64,000 nucleotides of DNA from an uncultured Bacilli bacterium (GTDB lineage: Bacteria; Bacillota_I; Bacilli_A; RF39; UBA660). Under the pieces are notes generated by a model that was not told where the DNA came from, ran no database searches, and was given only the letters and a program-made list of their open reading frames with translations. Position numbers and translations under genes: made by a program. The DNA lies in contig CAKOXX010000002.1 of assembly GCA_934130405.1 (NCBI GenBank), positions 1 to 64,000 of the forward strand, given 5' to 3'. Positions 16,250-24,158 of this stretch are shown here, in pieces; position 1 is the first letter of the stretch, and each line of letters begins with the position of its first letter.

Positions 16250-16930
16250 TTATTGTAGAGTTTTTTGCTTAACTTTTGACTTACTAGATATATCAGTTTT
16301 TCTATCTAAATCGTACATTGCATTTTCAACTGTTGCTATAGTATAAATTTCATTTCTAATTATTCGTTCGTAATTTTCATCAAAGTTATCGGTATATTTT
16401 TTAAAAGTATCTTGTAATAATTTTATTTTACTTTCATCACTAAAAATATTATTCCAGTATTCTAACTTTAATTCTTCTGTTGGTTTAATAAAGTTTATTT
16501 CATCTCCAGCAATAGCAATTGAAAAATCTGTACGACATTTTTTACCATTATCAATGGATAACTTGTAGTCACTAAAAATACTTTCATAAGTACTTTTCTC
16601 TAAATCTTCAGAAAACTGTATAGAAAATATTTGATTAGTTGCTAATTCTATTGCTTTTTTATTTCCTAGATACTTAAACAATAGAAAATCTATATCTTTA
16701 TCAAGAAATAGATTTAAATTAACGTATGGTGCTTCTCCTACTTCTTCAGTATTGAACTGTAAGCCATATAAAGAATTAGGAATCATTTGATTCTCTTTTT
16801 CAAGAAACAAATAATCAGAATTATCAACTAATCTTTCTTTAAAATTAATTATGAAATAATCACCGCCTTCTATTGCTGTTCCATCAGTATATAAAAAATT
16901 TTTAGCAGTTTCGTAATCTTTTTTAATCAT
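16250..16930 (-). CDS. Unrecognised protein, paralogue array member 3
   Basis: 226 residues, no recognised family, no signal peptide or membrane helix. It shares with the proteins at 17204-17830 and 17830-18477 an N-terminal G-[DE]-x-F segment (IEGGDYFIINF), a central FKYLGNKKAIE box, a late IATVENAMYDL element and a Lys-rich C-terminal tail (SKVKQK). The three are therefore tandem paralogues. It lies downstream of the small gene at 16977-17183. Likely cytoplasmic. I cannot assign a function. Confidence 0.6.
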   Translation of the reverse strand: MIKKDYETAKNFLYTDGTAIEGGDYFIINFKERLVDNSDYLFLEKENQMIPNSLYGLQFNTEEVGEAPYVNLNLFLDKDIDFLLFKYLGNKKAIELATNQIFSIQFSEDLEKSTYESIFSDYKLSIDNGKKCRTDFSIAIAGDEINFIKPTEELKLEYWNNIFSDESKIKLLQDTFKKYTDNFDENYERIIRNEIYTIATVENAMYDLDRKTDISSKSKVKQKTLQ

Positions 16931-16976
16931 TTAAAATTCTCCTCTCACGTTGCTGTATATTTTATAGCTGTATTAT

Positions 16977-17183
16977 TTAATAGTCAAGTTTTTTTACTTT
17001 AACTTTTTCATCGACCTTATCTTTTTTTCCAATTCTGACATATTCGATTTCCATAGCTCTTGCCTCGACATATCCTTCTTCTTTAATTGCTACTTTATTC
17101 CAGTATTCTTCCATAGCTTGTTTATTTTTTGCTTGAATAACTGCTTTTCTAAATTTTTTTAATTCTTTAGTATTCATTATCAT
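16977..17183 (-). CDS. Small basic protein inside the paralogue array
   Basis: 68 residues, highly charged, with predicted helix (ELKKFRKAVIQAKNKQAMEEYWNKVA) and a C-terminal DEKVKVKKLDY tail that matches the KVKVKK tail of the neighbouring 17204-17830 protein. It may be a truncated relative or a partner sharing a tail-recognition signal. The first ATG (17183) and another six bases later are both possible starts; neither has a strong ribosome site. Function unknown. Confidence 0.5.
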   Translation of the reverse strand: MIMNTKELKKFRKAVIQAKNKQAMEEYWNKVAIKEEGYVEARAMEIEYVRIGKKDKVDEKVKVKKLDY

Positions 17184-17203
17184 AAATAATTATTCTCATT
17201 TCA

Positions 17204-17830
17204 TTATTTTTTTATAGCCTGTTTTTTAACTTTAACTTTTTCTTTGACTTCCATTTTCTTATCAAGATTGAATAGCATATTATCTACTGATGCAATGTCA
17301 TAAATATCATTAGCAACTATATTTTTATACTTTTCTTTAAATTCTTTATCAGTTTCTACAAATTTTCTTGTAAGTTCTTCTTGTAATTCTGGTCCGCATT
17401 CTCTAATTAATTCAGCATATTCAAGTTTGATATTATCATCTAATTTATATATAAAATCATGGTGATTTATTGATAATATTGTTAAATTATCAGCAATTCT
17501 TTTATATTCTTCACTGTTTTCAAAAATATTGGCATCAGTAAATTTTGATAAATTTCCTTCATTCATGATTACTTCTCTTTTTGTTAAAATTTCAATTGCT
17601 TTGTTATCTCCTAAATATTTAAATATAAACAAAATTCCTAATCCTTTTCGTTTATTAGCAAGTTCAGTGATATAATCTTCTTTAATTCCAATTGTACAAG
17701 TAGTTAATTTTCTATAGTTTTCACTAATTTTTAAATTAACTAACTGATTAGAACTACGTTCAAACTGTCCTATGACTGTTGCAAAAAATTCTCCTTCTTT
17801 TACTGGCATACTTATTTGATATGTTTCCAT
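17204..17830 (-). CDS. Unrecognised protein, paralogue array member 2
   Basis: 208 residues. Same plan as its neighbours: VKEGEFFATVIGQF near the start, FIFKYLGDNKAIEILTKRE in the centre, IASVDNMLFNLDKK near the end, then a basic tail EKVKVKKQAIKK. No membrane segment or known catalytic motif. Its ATG overlaps the stop of the upstream paralogue by one base (TAATG), so the two are translationally coupled. Function unknown. Confidence 0.6.
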   Translation of the reverse strand: METYQISMPVKEGEFFATVIGQFERSSNQLVNLKISENYRKLTTCTIGIKEDYITELANKRKGLGILFIFKYLGDNKAIEILTKREVIMNEGNLSKFTDANIFENSEEYKRIADNLTILSINHHDFIYKLDDNIKLEYAELIRECGPELQEELTRKFVETDKEFKEKYKNIVANDIYDIASVDNMLFNLDKKMEVKEKVKVKKQAIKK

Positions 17831-18477
17831 TATACTTCTCCTTTAATTTTTCTTTTACTTTTTACTAATTTTTTTGTTTTTTGTTCATTACCTAAATCAT
17901 ACATAATATTTTCTACATATGCTAAAGGTGAAATATTAGTTTCAACTATTGTTTTAAAGTTTTTCTGAAAATTGTTTTTAGCTTTTCGAAAAGACTTTTT
18001 TAGTTCTTTTTCTATTTGTGTTCCATATTCAGTAACTAATTCAAAGTAATCAGCTTTAAGATCTTTGTCAGGTTTTAAAAGCTTGACATCATCAGAAGAA
18101 AAAACAATTAAAGAATTAAGCATATACTCAAATCTAATACTATCTTCCAAAATACCTGTTTCACTAATTGGAACACAATATTCGTATTCACTACTAGGAA
18201 TTATTTTCATTTCTCTATTACTCATTGCTTCGATGACTCTGTTGTTTCCTAAATATTTAAATAACAAAGGTACTCTTGTTCCAAGTAATGCATTTATTGA
18301 ATAGTCTCCTTTCAATTTAATCTTACTAGCAGTAATTTCTTCACTATTAGCATTTAGTTCCAACTTCAATAGGGGAGTGTGATATATATTATCTTTAAAT
18401 TGGTCATTTCCTACAATTACAAAAAAGCAGTCCCCATCCTTTATTGGTGTATCATCAGTATATTTTAAATTACTCAT
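17830..18477 (-). CDS. Unrecognised protein, paralogue array member 1
   Basis: 215 residues, first gene of the minus-strand array. It shows IKDGDCFFVIVGND, LLFKYLGNNRVIEAMSNRE, LAYVENIMYDL and a basic tail (KLVKSKRKIKGEV). AAGGATG precedes ATG 18477. The shared boxes put it in one family with the genes at 17204 and 16250. The conserved hydrophobic boxes suggest a compact beta-rich fold followed by helices, but no family is recognised. Confidence 0.6.
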   Translation of the reverse strand: MSNLKYTDDTPIKDGDCFFVIVGNDQFKDNIYHTPLLKLELNANSEEITASKIKLKGDYSINALLGTRVPLLFKYLGNNRVIEAMSNREMKIIPSSEYEYCVPISETGILEDSIRFEYMLNSLIVFSSDDVKLLKPDKDLKADYFELVTEYGTQIEKELKKSFRKAKNNFQKNFKTIVETNISPLAYVENIMYDLGNEQKTKKLVKSKRKIKGEV

Positions 18478-18531
18478 ACCTTAACATCCTTCTTTTAAAT
18501 ATTATATAATTAAATCCTAAAAAAATAAAAT

Positions 18532-18552
18532 AAAAAAAGCCTTAAAGGCTTA
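18532..18552 (-). terminator. Intrinsic terminator of the lipoprotein gene
   Basis: AAGCC and GGCTT arms at 18537-18551 followed on the minus strand by a run of T (18538-18532). Short stem but a good U tract; it overlaps the end of the lipoprotein gene. Confidence 0.6.
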
Positions 18553-19005
18553 TTTACAAGTAGCACCAAGTTGTTCATATAAACTTTTGACATCACTTAT
18601 TTTAACTTTTCCATCTTTAATTAATTGACTATTAGCAGAATCAATTTCAATTAATTTATCAGTATCAATCAAAGCATAATTGATATCAACAGTAGAAACT
18701 AATTTGTTACCATCAATTGTAACATTATATTGATAATATTTAACATCTTTATAAGGACTGTAAATTTTCTCTATTTGTTCCTTATAAGTGTTAAGAGTAG
18801 AAGTATCACTAGTTTCAATAGATTCTTCACTCTTTACACGCGTAACATAATTACCGGTGTAAGAAACTTTGTAACTTAAGTTAGTTTTCATTTCATTTTG
18901 ATTCATACTTCTAGTACAAGTCATTGTTTTCTTAGTAGAAGAACAACCTGTCACTAAAAACATAACAGAAATAATAACTGCCAAAAATAAATATTTTCTT
19001 TTCAT
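18550..19005 (-). CDS. Lipoprotein, YehR/DUF1307-like
   Basis: 151 residues with a lipoprotein signal: basic start MKRK, hydrophobic stretch, lipobox VTGC with Cys near residue 21. The mature part begins KKTMTCTRSMNQNEMKTNLSYKVSY and ends LGATCK, with two Cys that could form a disulfide. Size and opening motif resemble DUF1307/YehR lipoproteins. The ectodomain of the protein at 5969-6922 shows the same opening. AGGAGGAAATC precedes ATG 19005. Monocistronic, with its own terminator. Role unknown. Confidence 0.75.
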   Translation of the reverse strand: MKRKYLFLAVIISVMFLVTGCSSTKKTMTCTRSMNQNEMKTNLSYKVSYTGNYVTRVKSEESIETSDTSTLNTYKEQIEKIYSPYKDVKYYQYNVTIDGNKLVSTVDINYALIDTDKLIEIDSANSQLIKDGKVKISDVKSLYEQLGATCK

Positions 19006-19104
19006 AGATTTCCTCCTAGCATTACTTTATCATAAAACAAATACAATTTCCACACCTTTCGACAAATTAATTAATTACTATTTGATAGATTAATATTGGT
19101 GATA

Positions 19105-19557
19105 ATGGTGAATAAAAAATTTATATTTTCTTTAATAGTAGCAGTTGTTTGTGGAGCGTTTATTGGTCATACTTTATTTGAAAAATTTAGGAAAGAAGAA
19201 GAAACTGTGTTCAGTGAAAATACTACACTTTATTTTTTAAGAGAAGGTGTCTATGATAATTTAGAGTATGCTTTAAGTAGTGCTAATAAGTATGACACTA
19301 AAATTATAGTAAAAGAAAAGGCTAAATATTACCTTTATCTAGCAATTTCTAAAAATGAAGAAACTTTGGAAGACTTTAAAAAAATTTATAAAAATAATTC
19401 TTTAGTAATAGAAGATAGAAAGGTTAGTAATGAAAGTTTTTTAACAGCCTTAGAGCAGATGGAAAATTTACTTAAGAAATCTACTAGTAATGAAGAAAAG
19501 GAAACCATTGAGAAAGTAATTCTTGCTAATTATGAAGAATTGGTCTTAAAAAATTAA
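19105..19557 (+). CDS. Small single-pass membrane protein, SPOR-like ectodomain possible
   Basis: About 150 residues: an N-terminal membrane helix (about 5-24), a charged segment, then an alternating alpha/beta region (TLYFLREGVYDNLEYALSSANKYDTKIIVKEKAKYYLYLAIS). The pattern hydrophobic strand, helix, KYYLYLAI strand resembles a SPOR-type fold, which binds denuded peptidoglycan, but I see no diagnostic residue. The start is ATG 19105 or GTG 19108; the TGGTGAT site (19096-19102) fits the GTG spacing slightly better. It precedes radC-mreCD, consistent with an envelope role. Confidence 0.6.
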   Translation: MVNKKFIFSLIVAVVCGAFIGHTLFEKFRKEEETVFSENTTLYFLREGVYDNLEYALSSANKYDTKIIVKEKAKYYLYLAISKNEETLEDFKKIYKNNSLVIEDRKVSNESFLTALEQMENLLKKSTSNEEKETIEKVILANYEELVLKN

Positions 19558-19614
19558 TGGAACAGTATAAACTTTGTATTTATTGTTTATAATTAAATTA
19601 GAAGGAGAAAGTTT

Positions 19615-20295
19615 ATGAAAGTTAAAGAAATACCATCTAATGAAAGACCAAGAGAAAGGTTAGAAAATTATGGACCTAGTAATTTATCAACCTCTGATTT
19701 ATTAGCAATTATCTTATCTAGTGGACTTAAAGGAAAAAATGTTACAGAGCTTTCTTTTGAGTTATTATCTAAAGTTGATAGTGTTAAAGATTTAGCTAAT
19801 CTAGAATTAAAAGAATTATGTAAAGTAAAAGGAATAGGTAAAGCGAAAGCTACTACTTTATTAGCAGCAATAGAATTAGGGAAAAGGATTTATTTGTTAC
19901 CTGATACAAAAAAAGTAAAATTAGTAACAGCAGAAGACATTTTTTCTTATAGTAAATATTTATTTTATGGAAAGAAACAGGAATGTTTTTATTGTTTATA
20001 TGTAGATAAATTGAGAAATTTAATCACTGCTAAACTTCTTTTTATGGGAACAATGGATAGAAGTAGTGTTCATCCAAGAGAGATATTTAAAGAAGCTTAT
20101 AAAGTATCAGCTACAGGAATAATTTGTATTCATAATCATCCATCAGGTGTATTGTTGCCAAGTCCTAAAGATATTGAATTTACTAATGACTTAATAAGTC
20201 TTGGTAATTTTCATGGTATATATATACTTGATCATTTAATTGTTAATGAGCATAAATATTACAGTTTTGTAGAAAATAGAAATAAGAATAATTGA
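19615..20295 (+). CDS. radC: RadC family JAB-domain protein
   Basis: 226 residues. N-terminal helix-hairpin-helix region (KVKGIGKAKATTLLAAIELGKR) and C-terminal JAB/MPN metalloprotease-like domain with the zinc-binding IHNHPSG followed by SPKD (HxHx7-10D). Despite the name, a DNA-repair role is not well supported for the family. AGAAGGAGA precedes ATG 19615. As in Bacillus, radC lies next to mreC and mreD. Confidence 0.93.
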   Translation: MKVKEIPSNERPRERLENYGPSNLSTSDLLAIILSSGLKGKNVTELSFELLSKVDSVKDLANLELKELCKVKGIGKAKATTLLAAIELGKRIYLLPDTKKVKLVTAEDIFSYSKYLFYGKKQECFYCLYVDKLRNLITAKLLFMGTMDRSSVHPREIFKEAYKVSATGIICIHNHPSGVLLPSPKDIEFTNDLISLGNFHGIYILDHLIVNEHKYYSFVENRNKNN

Positions 20296-20348
20296 AAAAA
20301 AAATAGGTTTCAGATATACTAGATAAGGAAAGAAAGGAAAGAGAAAAG

Positions 20349-21143
20349 ATGTACCAAAAGAAAAAGAAAAGAAAAAAAATTATTATTATATTTGCTGCTA
20401 TTTTTATTTCATTTTTCCTTCTATTTTACTCTTTAACTTCTAATAGAAAAGTAGGTGCAATTGAAGGTGTATTAAAAGATGGAGCAACAATTATTTCTAA
20501 AATTGTAATGACACCATTTACCACTTTGAATAAGGAAAAAGATAAAGATGCTAGTAAAAGTTATTTAATTCAAAAAAATATAAATGTTCATTTAGAAGAG
20601 GAAATAGAACAATTAAGAGATACTCTTAGTTTAAATCAAACTTTAACAGGTTATAATGTTGTAAATGCTACTGTAATAAATAGGAATAGAAGTTACTGGT
20701 ATCAAACTTTAACTATTGATAAAGGTAAGAGTTCTGGTTTAAAAGAAAATATGATTGTTATAACTAAGAATGGTTTAATTGGTAAATTAGAAAAAGTTAC
20801 TAAGTATTCTGCTACAGTTAAATTAATAACTGCTAATGATGTTAATAATAAAGTATCTGTTTCTATTACTACTTCTAGTGGAGAAACTAATGCTATTTTA
20901 AGTGGTTATGATAAGAAAAAAAATGAAATATTAGTTAGTGGTGTTGATAGTAATATCGATATTAATAAAGGTGATGCCGTAACAACTAGTGGTTTAGGGG
21001 GAGTATTTCCACGAGGTATTTATATTGGTAAAGTAGAAAGTGTCTCTTTAGATAAATATGGTTTAAGTAAAACTTTAGCCATAAAAACTGACCAAAATTT
21101 TAATAGTATTCACTATGTTACTATTCTAAAAGGAGAAAAATAA
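20349..21143 (+). CDS. mreC: Rod shape-determining protein MreC
   Basis: 264 residues: a very basic N-terminus (KKKKRKK), one membrane helix (about 12-31), a coiled coil (about 70-95, HLEEEIEQLRDTL) and the beta-barrel ectodomain with INRNRSYWYQTLTIDKGKSSGLKENM and SGLGGVFPRGIYIG, all typical of MreC. It scaffolds the elongasome with MreD and PBP2. GAAAGGAAAGAG precedes ATG 20349. mreD begins two bases after its stop. mreB is not in this window. Confidence 0.94.
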   Translation: MYQKKKKRKKIIIIFAAIFISFFLLFYSLTSNRKVGAIEGVLKDGATIISKIVMTPFTTLNKEKDKDASKSYLIQKNINVHLEEEIEQLRDTLSLNQTLTGYNVVNATVINRNRSYWYQTLTIDKGKSSGLKENMIVITKNGLIGKLEKVTKYSATVKLITANDVNNKVSVSITTSSGETNAILSGYDKKKNEILVSGVDSNIDINKGDAVTTSGLGGVFPRGIYIGKVESVSLDKYGLSKTLAIKTDQNFNSIHYVTILKGEK

Positions 21144-21145
21144 CT

Positions 21146-21646
21146 ATGCTTTTTGTTTATATAACTGTCATTATTTCTTTTCTTTTAGATGGCGTTTTAT
21201 CTAATTTTTTAAATTATATGTTGGGTGATATATCTATCTTTAATCCTTTATTAACTATTGTAACAATAATAATGATTTATCCATATTTTAAGAAAGATGA
21301 AAATAAGTACTTTATTACTTCCTTTATTTTAGGATTTTTATATGATTTATTTTATACTAATTTATTATTTACTGATGCTATTTTATTTCTATTACTAGCA
21401 TTAATTTATAGTTATTTATATAAAAAGTTAGAAGTAAATGTTCTAACGACAGCTTTTTCTATTTGCTTAATAATTAGTATTTACGAAATTATTTTAGCAT
21501 TCTTATTATTCATCTTTGATATTGTACCAGTGACACTTTCAGAAGTTTCATATTTAATAGTTAATAGTTTATTATTAAATGTTATTTATGGAGAAATATT
21601 ATATCTAATATCAAGAATAACAAAACGCAAAAGACGTCTAAATTAG
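21146..21646 (+). CDS. mreD: Rod shape-determining protein MreD
   Basis: 166 residues, strongly hydrophobic with five to six membrane helices and a conserved-looking GFLYDLFYTNLLF element (compare GxxxDLFY in MreD). Position immediately after mreC and length fit MreD. It works with MreC in the wall elongation complex. AAAGGAGAAA at the mreC end serves as ribosome site. Confidence 0.9.
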   Translation: MLFVYITVIISFLLDGVLSNFLNYMLGDISIFNPLLTIVTIIMIYPYFKKDENKYFITSFILGFLYDLFYTNLLFTDAILFLLLALIYSYLYKKLEVNVLTTAFSICLIISIYEIILAFLLFIFDIVPVTLSEVSYLIVNSLLLNVIYGEILYLISRITKRKRRLN

Positions 21647-21695
21647 TCTTTTCTTTTTTTTAATTTCTTTACATATTATTTATTAGGTGATGACA

Positions 21696-22286
21696 ATGGT
21701 TGAATCAAAGTTTTATAAAAATAGTAATAATAAGAAAAGTAAGGGTAATTTTTTTAAAAATATTCTTTCTAGAATTTTAATAACAGTTATAGTAACACTT
21801 CTATTATTAATTTGTTTTAAAATGAATAATAATTTTAAGAAAAGTTTTTATCATTATACTTATGAACAGAACTTTCCTTTTTCAGTTGTTAAAAACTTTT
21901 TACAAGAAAAATTTGGAACTAGCTTAACTTTTGATAAGATAGTGACAGATCAAGAAGTTTTTAATGAAAAGTTATCTTATAAAGATAAGAGTTTATATCA
22001 TGATGGGGTAAAGTTAACAGTCAGTAGTGAATATATGGTACCATCTTTTGAAAGTGGAATAGTTGTATATATAGGGGAAAAAGAAAATTATAAACAAACT
22101 GTTATTGTGCAGCAGATGAATGGTGTAGATGTTTGGTATGGAAATATTAAGCAAGCAAATGTTAAGCTTTATGATTATGTTGAAAAGGGTGCATTGATTG
22201 GTCAAGTTAGTGATAAGACTTTGTATTTAGTATTTCAAAAAGAAGGGAAGTTTATAGATTATCAAAGCTATCTTTCAAAAAGTTAA
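21696..22286 (+). CDS. SpoIVFA-like M23-family membrane protein
   Basis: 196 residues with an N-terminal membrane helix (about 22-45) and a C-terminal degenerate LytM/M23 fold (VPSFESGIVVYIGEKENYKQTVIVQQMNGVDVWYGNI). The catalytic H-x-H of active M23 enzymes is replaced (VWYGN where HYGH would be expected), so it is likely a non-catalytic regulator. In Bacillus subtilis spoIVFA and spoIVFB lie downstream of mreBCD-minCD; the same order is kept here with the next gene an S2P protease. AGGTGAT at 21685-21691 favours ATG 21696. Confidence 0.7.
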   Translation: MVESKFYKNSNNKKSKGNFFKNILSRILITVIVTLLLLICFKMNNNFKKSFYHYTYEQNFPFSVVKNFLQEKFGTSLTFDKIVTDQEVFNEKLSYKDKSLYHDGVKLTVSSEYMVPSFESGIVVYIGEKENYKQTVIVQQMNGVDVWYGNIKQANVKLYDYVEKGALIGQVSDKTLYLVFQKEGKFIDYQSYLSKS

Positions 22287-22326
22287 ATTTCATAAGTCTT
22301 GTTTACTATTTCTATTTCTAGCAGTT

Positions 22327-23013
22327 TTGACGGGTCAATTTTATTTAATTTTTCTTTCTTTTTTATTATTATTTACACATGAATGTGGACATTTCTTTAC
22401 AGCTTGTCTTTTTAAATGGAAAACTAAGGAGATAACGTTTTATCCTTTTGGTGGTATTGCTCGTTTTGCTTCAATGATTAACTGTCCCATTTTAGAAGAG
22501 TTACTAGTGTTAGTAATGGGACCCTTGGTTCAATGTGTTTTTTACTATTTTTTTAAAGATTTATTAATGACTCCATATCAAACAAAATTATTTACTACTA
22601 TTCATTATAATATTTTAGTATTTAATCTTTTACCAATTTATCCTTTAGATGGTGGTAGAATTATTGAAGTATTTTTGTGTTATTTTATGTCTTATCAAGA
22701 TAGTTATAAAGTTACATTTTTAATCTCTTATTTATCACTTCTTTTAATTTTTATTTTCTTTTTAGTTTATCCTAGTACTTATTTTTTACTAATGTTTATT
22801 TTAATTTTATTAAGACTTATTAAAGAAAAGAAATATTTAAAGTATTATTATGAACGTTTTCTACTAGAAAGGTATTTGAAAAAATTAGTTTATAAAAAAA
22901 GAAAAATAGTAAGAAGTGAGAAGAAGTTTCGAAGAGAATATTCTCATATTATTAAAAATGGCGATTGGTATCAGAGTGAGGAAGAGTATTTAAAAGATAA
23001 ATATGTAACTTAA
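22327..23013 (+). CDS. SpoIVFB-like site-2 (M50) intramembrane metalloprotease
   Basis: M50 protease with HECGH (zinc-binding, near the N-terminus) and NLLPIYPLDGGRI (third ligand Asp), four to six membrane helices and a basic C-terminal tail. The nearest usual start codon is TTG 22327, but it has no ribosome site. The frame is open upstream to 22258 and reads KVKFHKSCLLFLFLAVLTGQF, which resembles the first helix of SpoIVFB; the true start is therefore probably upstream, overlapping the SpoIVFA-like gene and using a rare codon (ATT 22258 follows GAAGGGAAG). In Bacillus the pair cleaves pro-sigma-K; without other sporulation genes visible, the substrate here is unknown. Confidence 0.8.
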   Translation: MTGQFYLIFLSFLLLFTHECGHFFTACLFKWKTKEITFYPFGGIARFASMINCPILEELLVLVMGPLVQCVFYYFFKDLLMTPYQTKLFTTIHYNILVFNLLPIYPLDGGRIIEVFLCYFMSYQDSYKVTFLISYLSLLLIFIFFLVYPSTYFLLMFILILLRLIKEKKYLKYYYERFLLERYLKKLVYKKRKIVRSEKKFRREYSHIIKNGDWYQSEEEYLKDKYVT

Positions 23014-23055
23014 ATACTAAAAAAATTCATACTTTTCTCGTACTATTATTTCATC

Positions 23056-23083
23056 TTGTTCTATTGTTATCTATCTATATATT
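23056..23083 (+). promoter_or_regulatory. Promoter of peptide mRNA, unit 1
   Basis: TTGTTC (23056-23061), 16-base spacer, TATATT (23078-23083). Repeated in unit 2 at 23433-23460 as TTGTTC and TATATC. The expected transcript would begin just before GGATACATTTGA (23099). Confidence 0.5.
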
Positions 23084-23125
23084 TGTTACTATTATTTCGG
23101 ATACATTTGAAATATCAGGTGCTTT

Positions 23126-23157
23126 CCCTTCTATAAAATTTAAATTAAATAGAAGGG
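23126..23157 (+). promoter_or_regulatory. Hairpin masking the ribosome site of the small peptide
   Basis: CCCTTCTAT (23126-23134) pairs perfectly with ATAGAAGGG (23149-23157). The right arm contains the AGAAGGG part of the ribosome-binding sequence AGAAGGGTGGTGAT ahead of ATG 23169, so the hairpin would block initiation. Same in unit 2 at 23503-23534. Confidence 0.65.
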
Positions 23158-23168
23158 TGGTGATATCT

Positions 23169-23237
23169 ATGACAAAAAACCAAACATTTGTCGTAATATT
23201 ACTTTTATTTTTGGTAATATTTATTATTATTTTATAA
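23169..23237 (+). CDS. 22-residue hydrophobic peptide, type I toxin-like (copy 1)
   Basis: Encodes MTKNQTFVVILLLFLVIFIIIL, a short polar start and one membrane helix of about 17 residues, the form of type I toxins and other bioactive membrane peptides. The ribosome site GGGTGGTGAT is strong but placed in a hairpin. The ORF is identical in unit 2. Toxicity and an antisense regulator are inferred from the structure, not shown. Too short for most gene callers. Confidence 0.65.
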   Translation: MTKNQTFVVILLLFLVIFIIIL

Positions 23238-23325
23238 AAATAGCACCTGATTTCAACTTTTGTTGAACTCGGGTGCTAACCACAAAAAATTGGGAAGCAT
23301 CTGATTACCACAATCAAATGTATCC
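23236..23325 (-). ncRNA. Putative antisense RNA, unit 1
   Basis: On the minus strand a TATAAT box (23337-23332) precedes GGATACATTTGATTGTGG, and about 50-80 bases on the hairpin AGCACC...GGTGCT (23277-23242) is followed by TTTTT, an intrinsic terminator on this strand only. The RNA would overlap the 3' end of the peptide mRNA convergently. Its 5' end repeats the GGATACATTTGA found at the 5' end of the peptide mRNA. A clear -35 box is missing. Confidence 0.4.
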
Positions 23326-23545
23326 TTTTTTATTATATGAAGTTTCCTTCATTCAAATACATAATAACATAAATTTGGTTAGATAACAATAATGAGTAAA
23401 AATTATTGCTTTTCTCGTACTATTATTTTAACTTGTTCTATTGTTATCTATTCATATATCTGCTACTATTAGTTCGGATACATTTGAAATATCAGGTGCT
23501 TTCCCTTCTATAAAATTTAAATTAAATAGAAGGGTGGTGATATCT

Positions 23546-23614
23546 ATGACAAAAAACCAAACATTTGTCGTAATATTACTTTTATTTTTGGTAATATTTA
23601 TTATTATTTTATAA
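23546..23614 (+). CDS. 22-residue hydrophobic peptide, type I toxin-like (copy 2)
   Basis: Identical at DNA and protein level to the ORF at 23169-23237, with the same masked ribosome site (AGAAGGGTGGTGAT). Same reasoning and the same limits apply. The perfect identity of the ORF, against changes in the flanks, suggests either recent duplication or selection. Confidence 0.65.
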   Translation: MTKNQTFVVILLLFLVIFIIIL

Positions 23615-23702
23615 AAATAGCACCTGATTTCAACTTTTGTTGAACTCGGGTGCTTGTCCCAAACTTGGAGAGCATCTGATTACCACAATCAAATGTATCC
23701 TT
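23613..23702 (-). ncRNA. Putative antisense RNA, unit 2
   Basis: Equivalent of the unit 1 minus-strand RNA: TATAAT at 23714-23709, start near 23702, terminator hairpin 23654-23619 followed by TTTTT. The middle part differs from copy 1, which could give copy-specific pairing. Confidence 0.4.
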
Positions 23703-23803
23703 TTTTATTATATGAAGTTTCCTTCATCTAGATACATCTTATCACAGAAATTATTTAATAACAATGTATCATTTCTAAAAATACTAATATAAGAAAAAAA
23801 TTT

Positions 23804-24158
23804 ACTTTTCTCGTATTATTTTAAAATGTAGTTTTTAATTTCAAAGTGCAAAATATAAGTTTCAAAGTGCAATTTTTGCACTTTGAAATTATTTATACTA
23901 TAAATTAAATAGAAAAAGTGCGAAAATCTTCACACTTCTCTAGTAATATTTATAATACTATTCAAATAAAAAAAGACACCTAATCCAACTTTTGTTGAAT
24001 TTGAGTGACAAAGCAAGTCTTGGAAAAACACCTGATTATGGTCTATCAAATTTAGATTTCTTTAGCAAAGTTTTCTTTGCTAAATACATATTACAACAAA
24101 GAATAAGAAATAACAATATCCTTTTCTAAAAAACACTATTAAAGGAAAAATTAACATA
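23804..24158 (+). repeat. Degenerate third unit without the peptide ORF
   Basis: Begins with the same CTTTTCTCGTA border and ends before a doubled TTTCTCGTA at about 24158. The peptide ORF and GGATACATTTGA are gone; TAAATTAAATAGAA remains. The minus-strand terminator-like hairpin is kept in altered form (23975-24009, followed on the minus strand by TTTTTTT). A new element holds TTTCAAAGTGCAA at 23839-23851 and 23860-23872 and its inverse at 23876-23888. No protein-coding gene is seen between 23804 and 24251. Confidence 0.7.

Larger units (their letters stand above)
23031..23407 (+). repeat. Tandem repeat unit 1 (377 bp), type I toxin-antitoxin-like
   Basis: First of two near-identical direct repeats of 377 bp period. 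Each starts with CTTTTCTCGTACTATTATTT, has a promoter-like TTGTTC-16-TATATT/TATATC, the GGATACATTTGA element, an SD-masking hairpin, a 22-codon ORF, a long hairpin and the inverted copy TCAAATGTATCC. Confidence 0.9.
23408..23784 (+). repeat. Tandem repeat unit 2, type I toxin-antitoxin-like
   Basis: Second near-identical copy, displaced 377 bp from unit 1. Differences are concentrated in the promoter spacer, in the segment after the long hairpin (CTTGTCCCAAACTTGGAG versus CTAACCACAAAAAATTGG) and in the right-hand end. Confidence 0.9.

Noticed and set aside
23031..24158. Tandem repeats as a CRISPR array
   Set aside because: Units are 377 bp long, contain an ORF and hairpins, and there are no short repeats with regular spacers and no cas genes.
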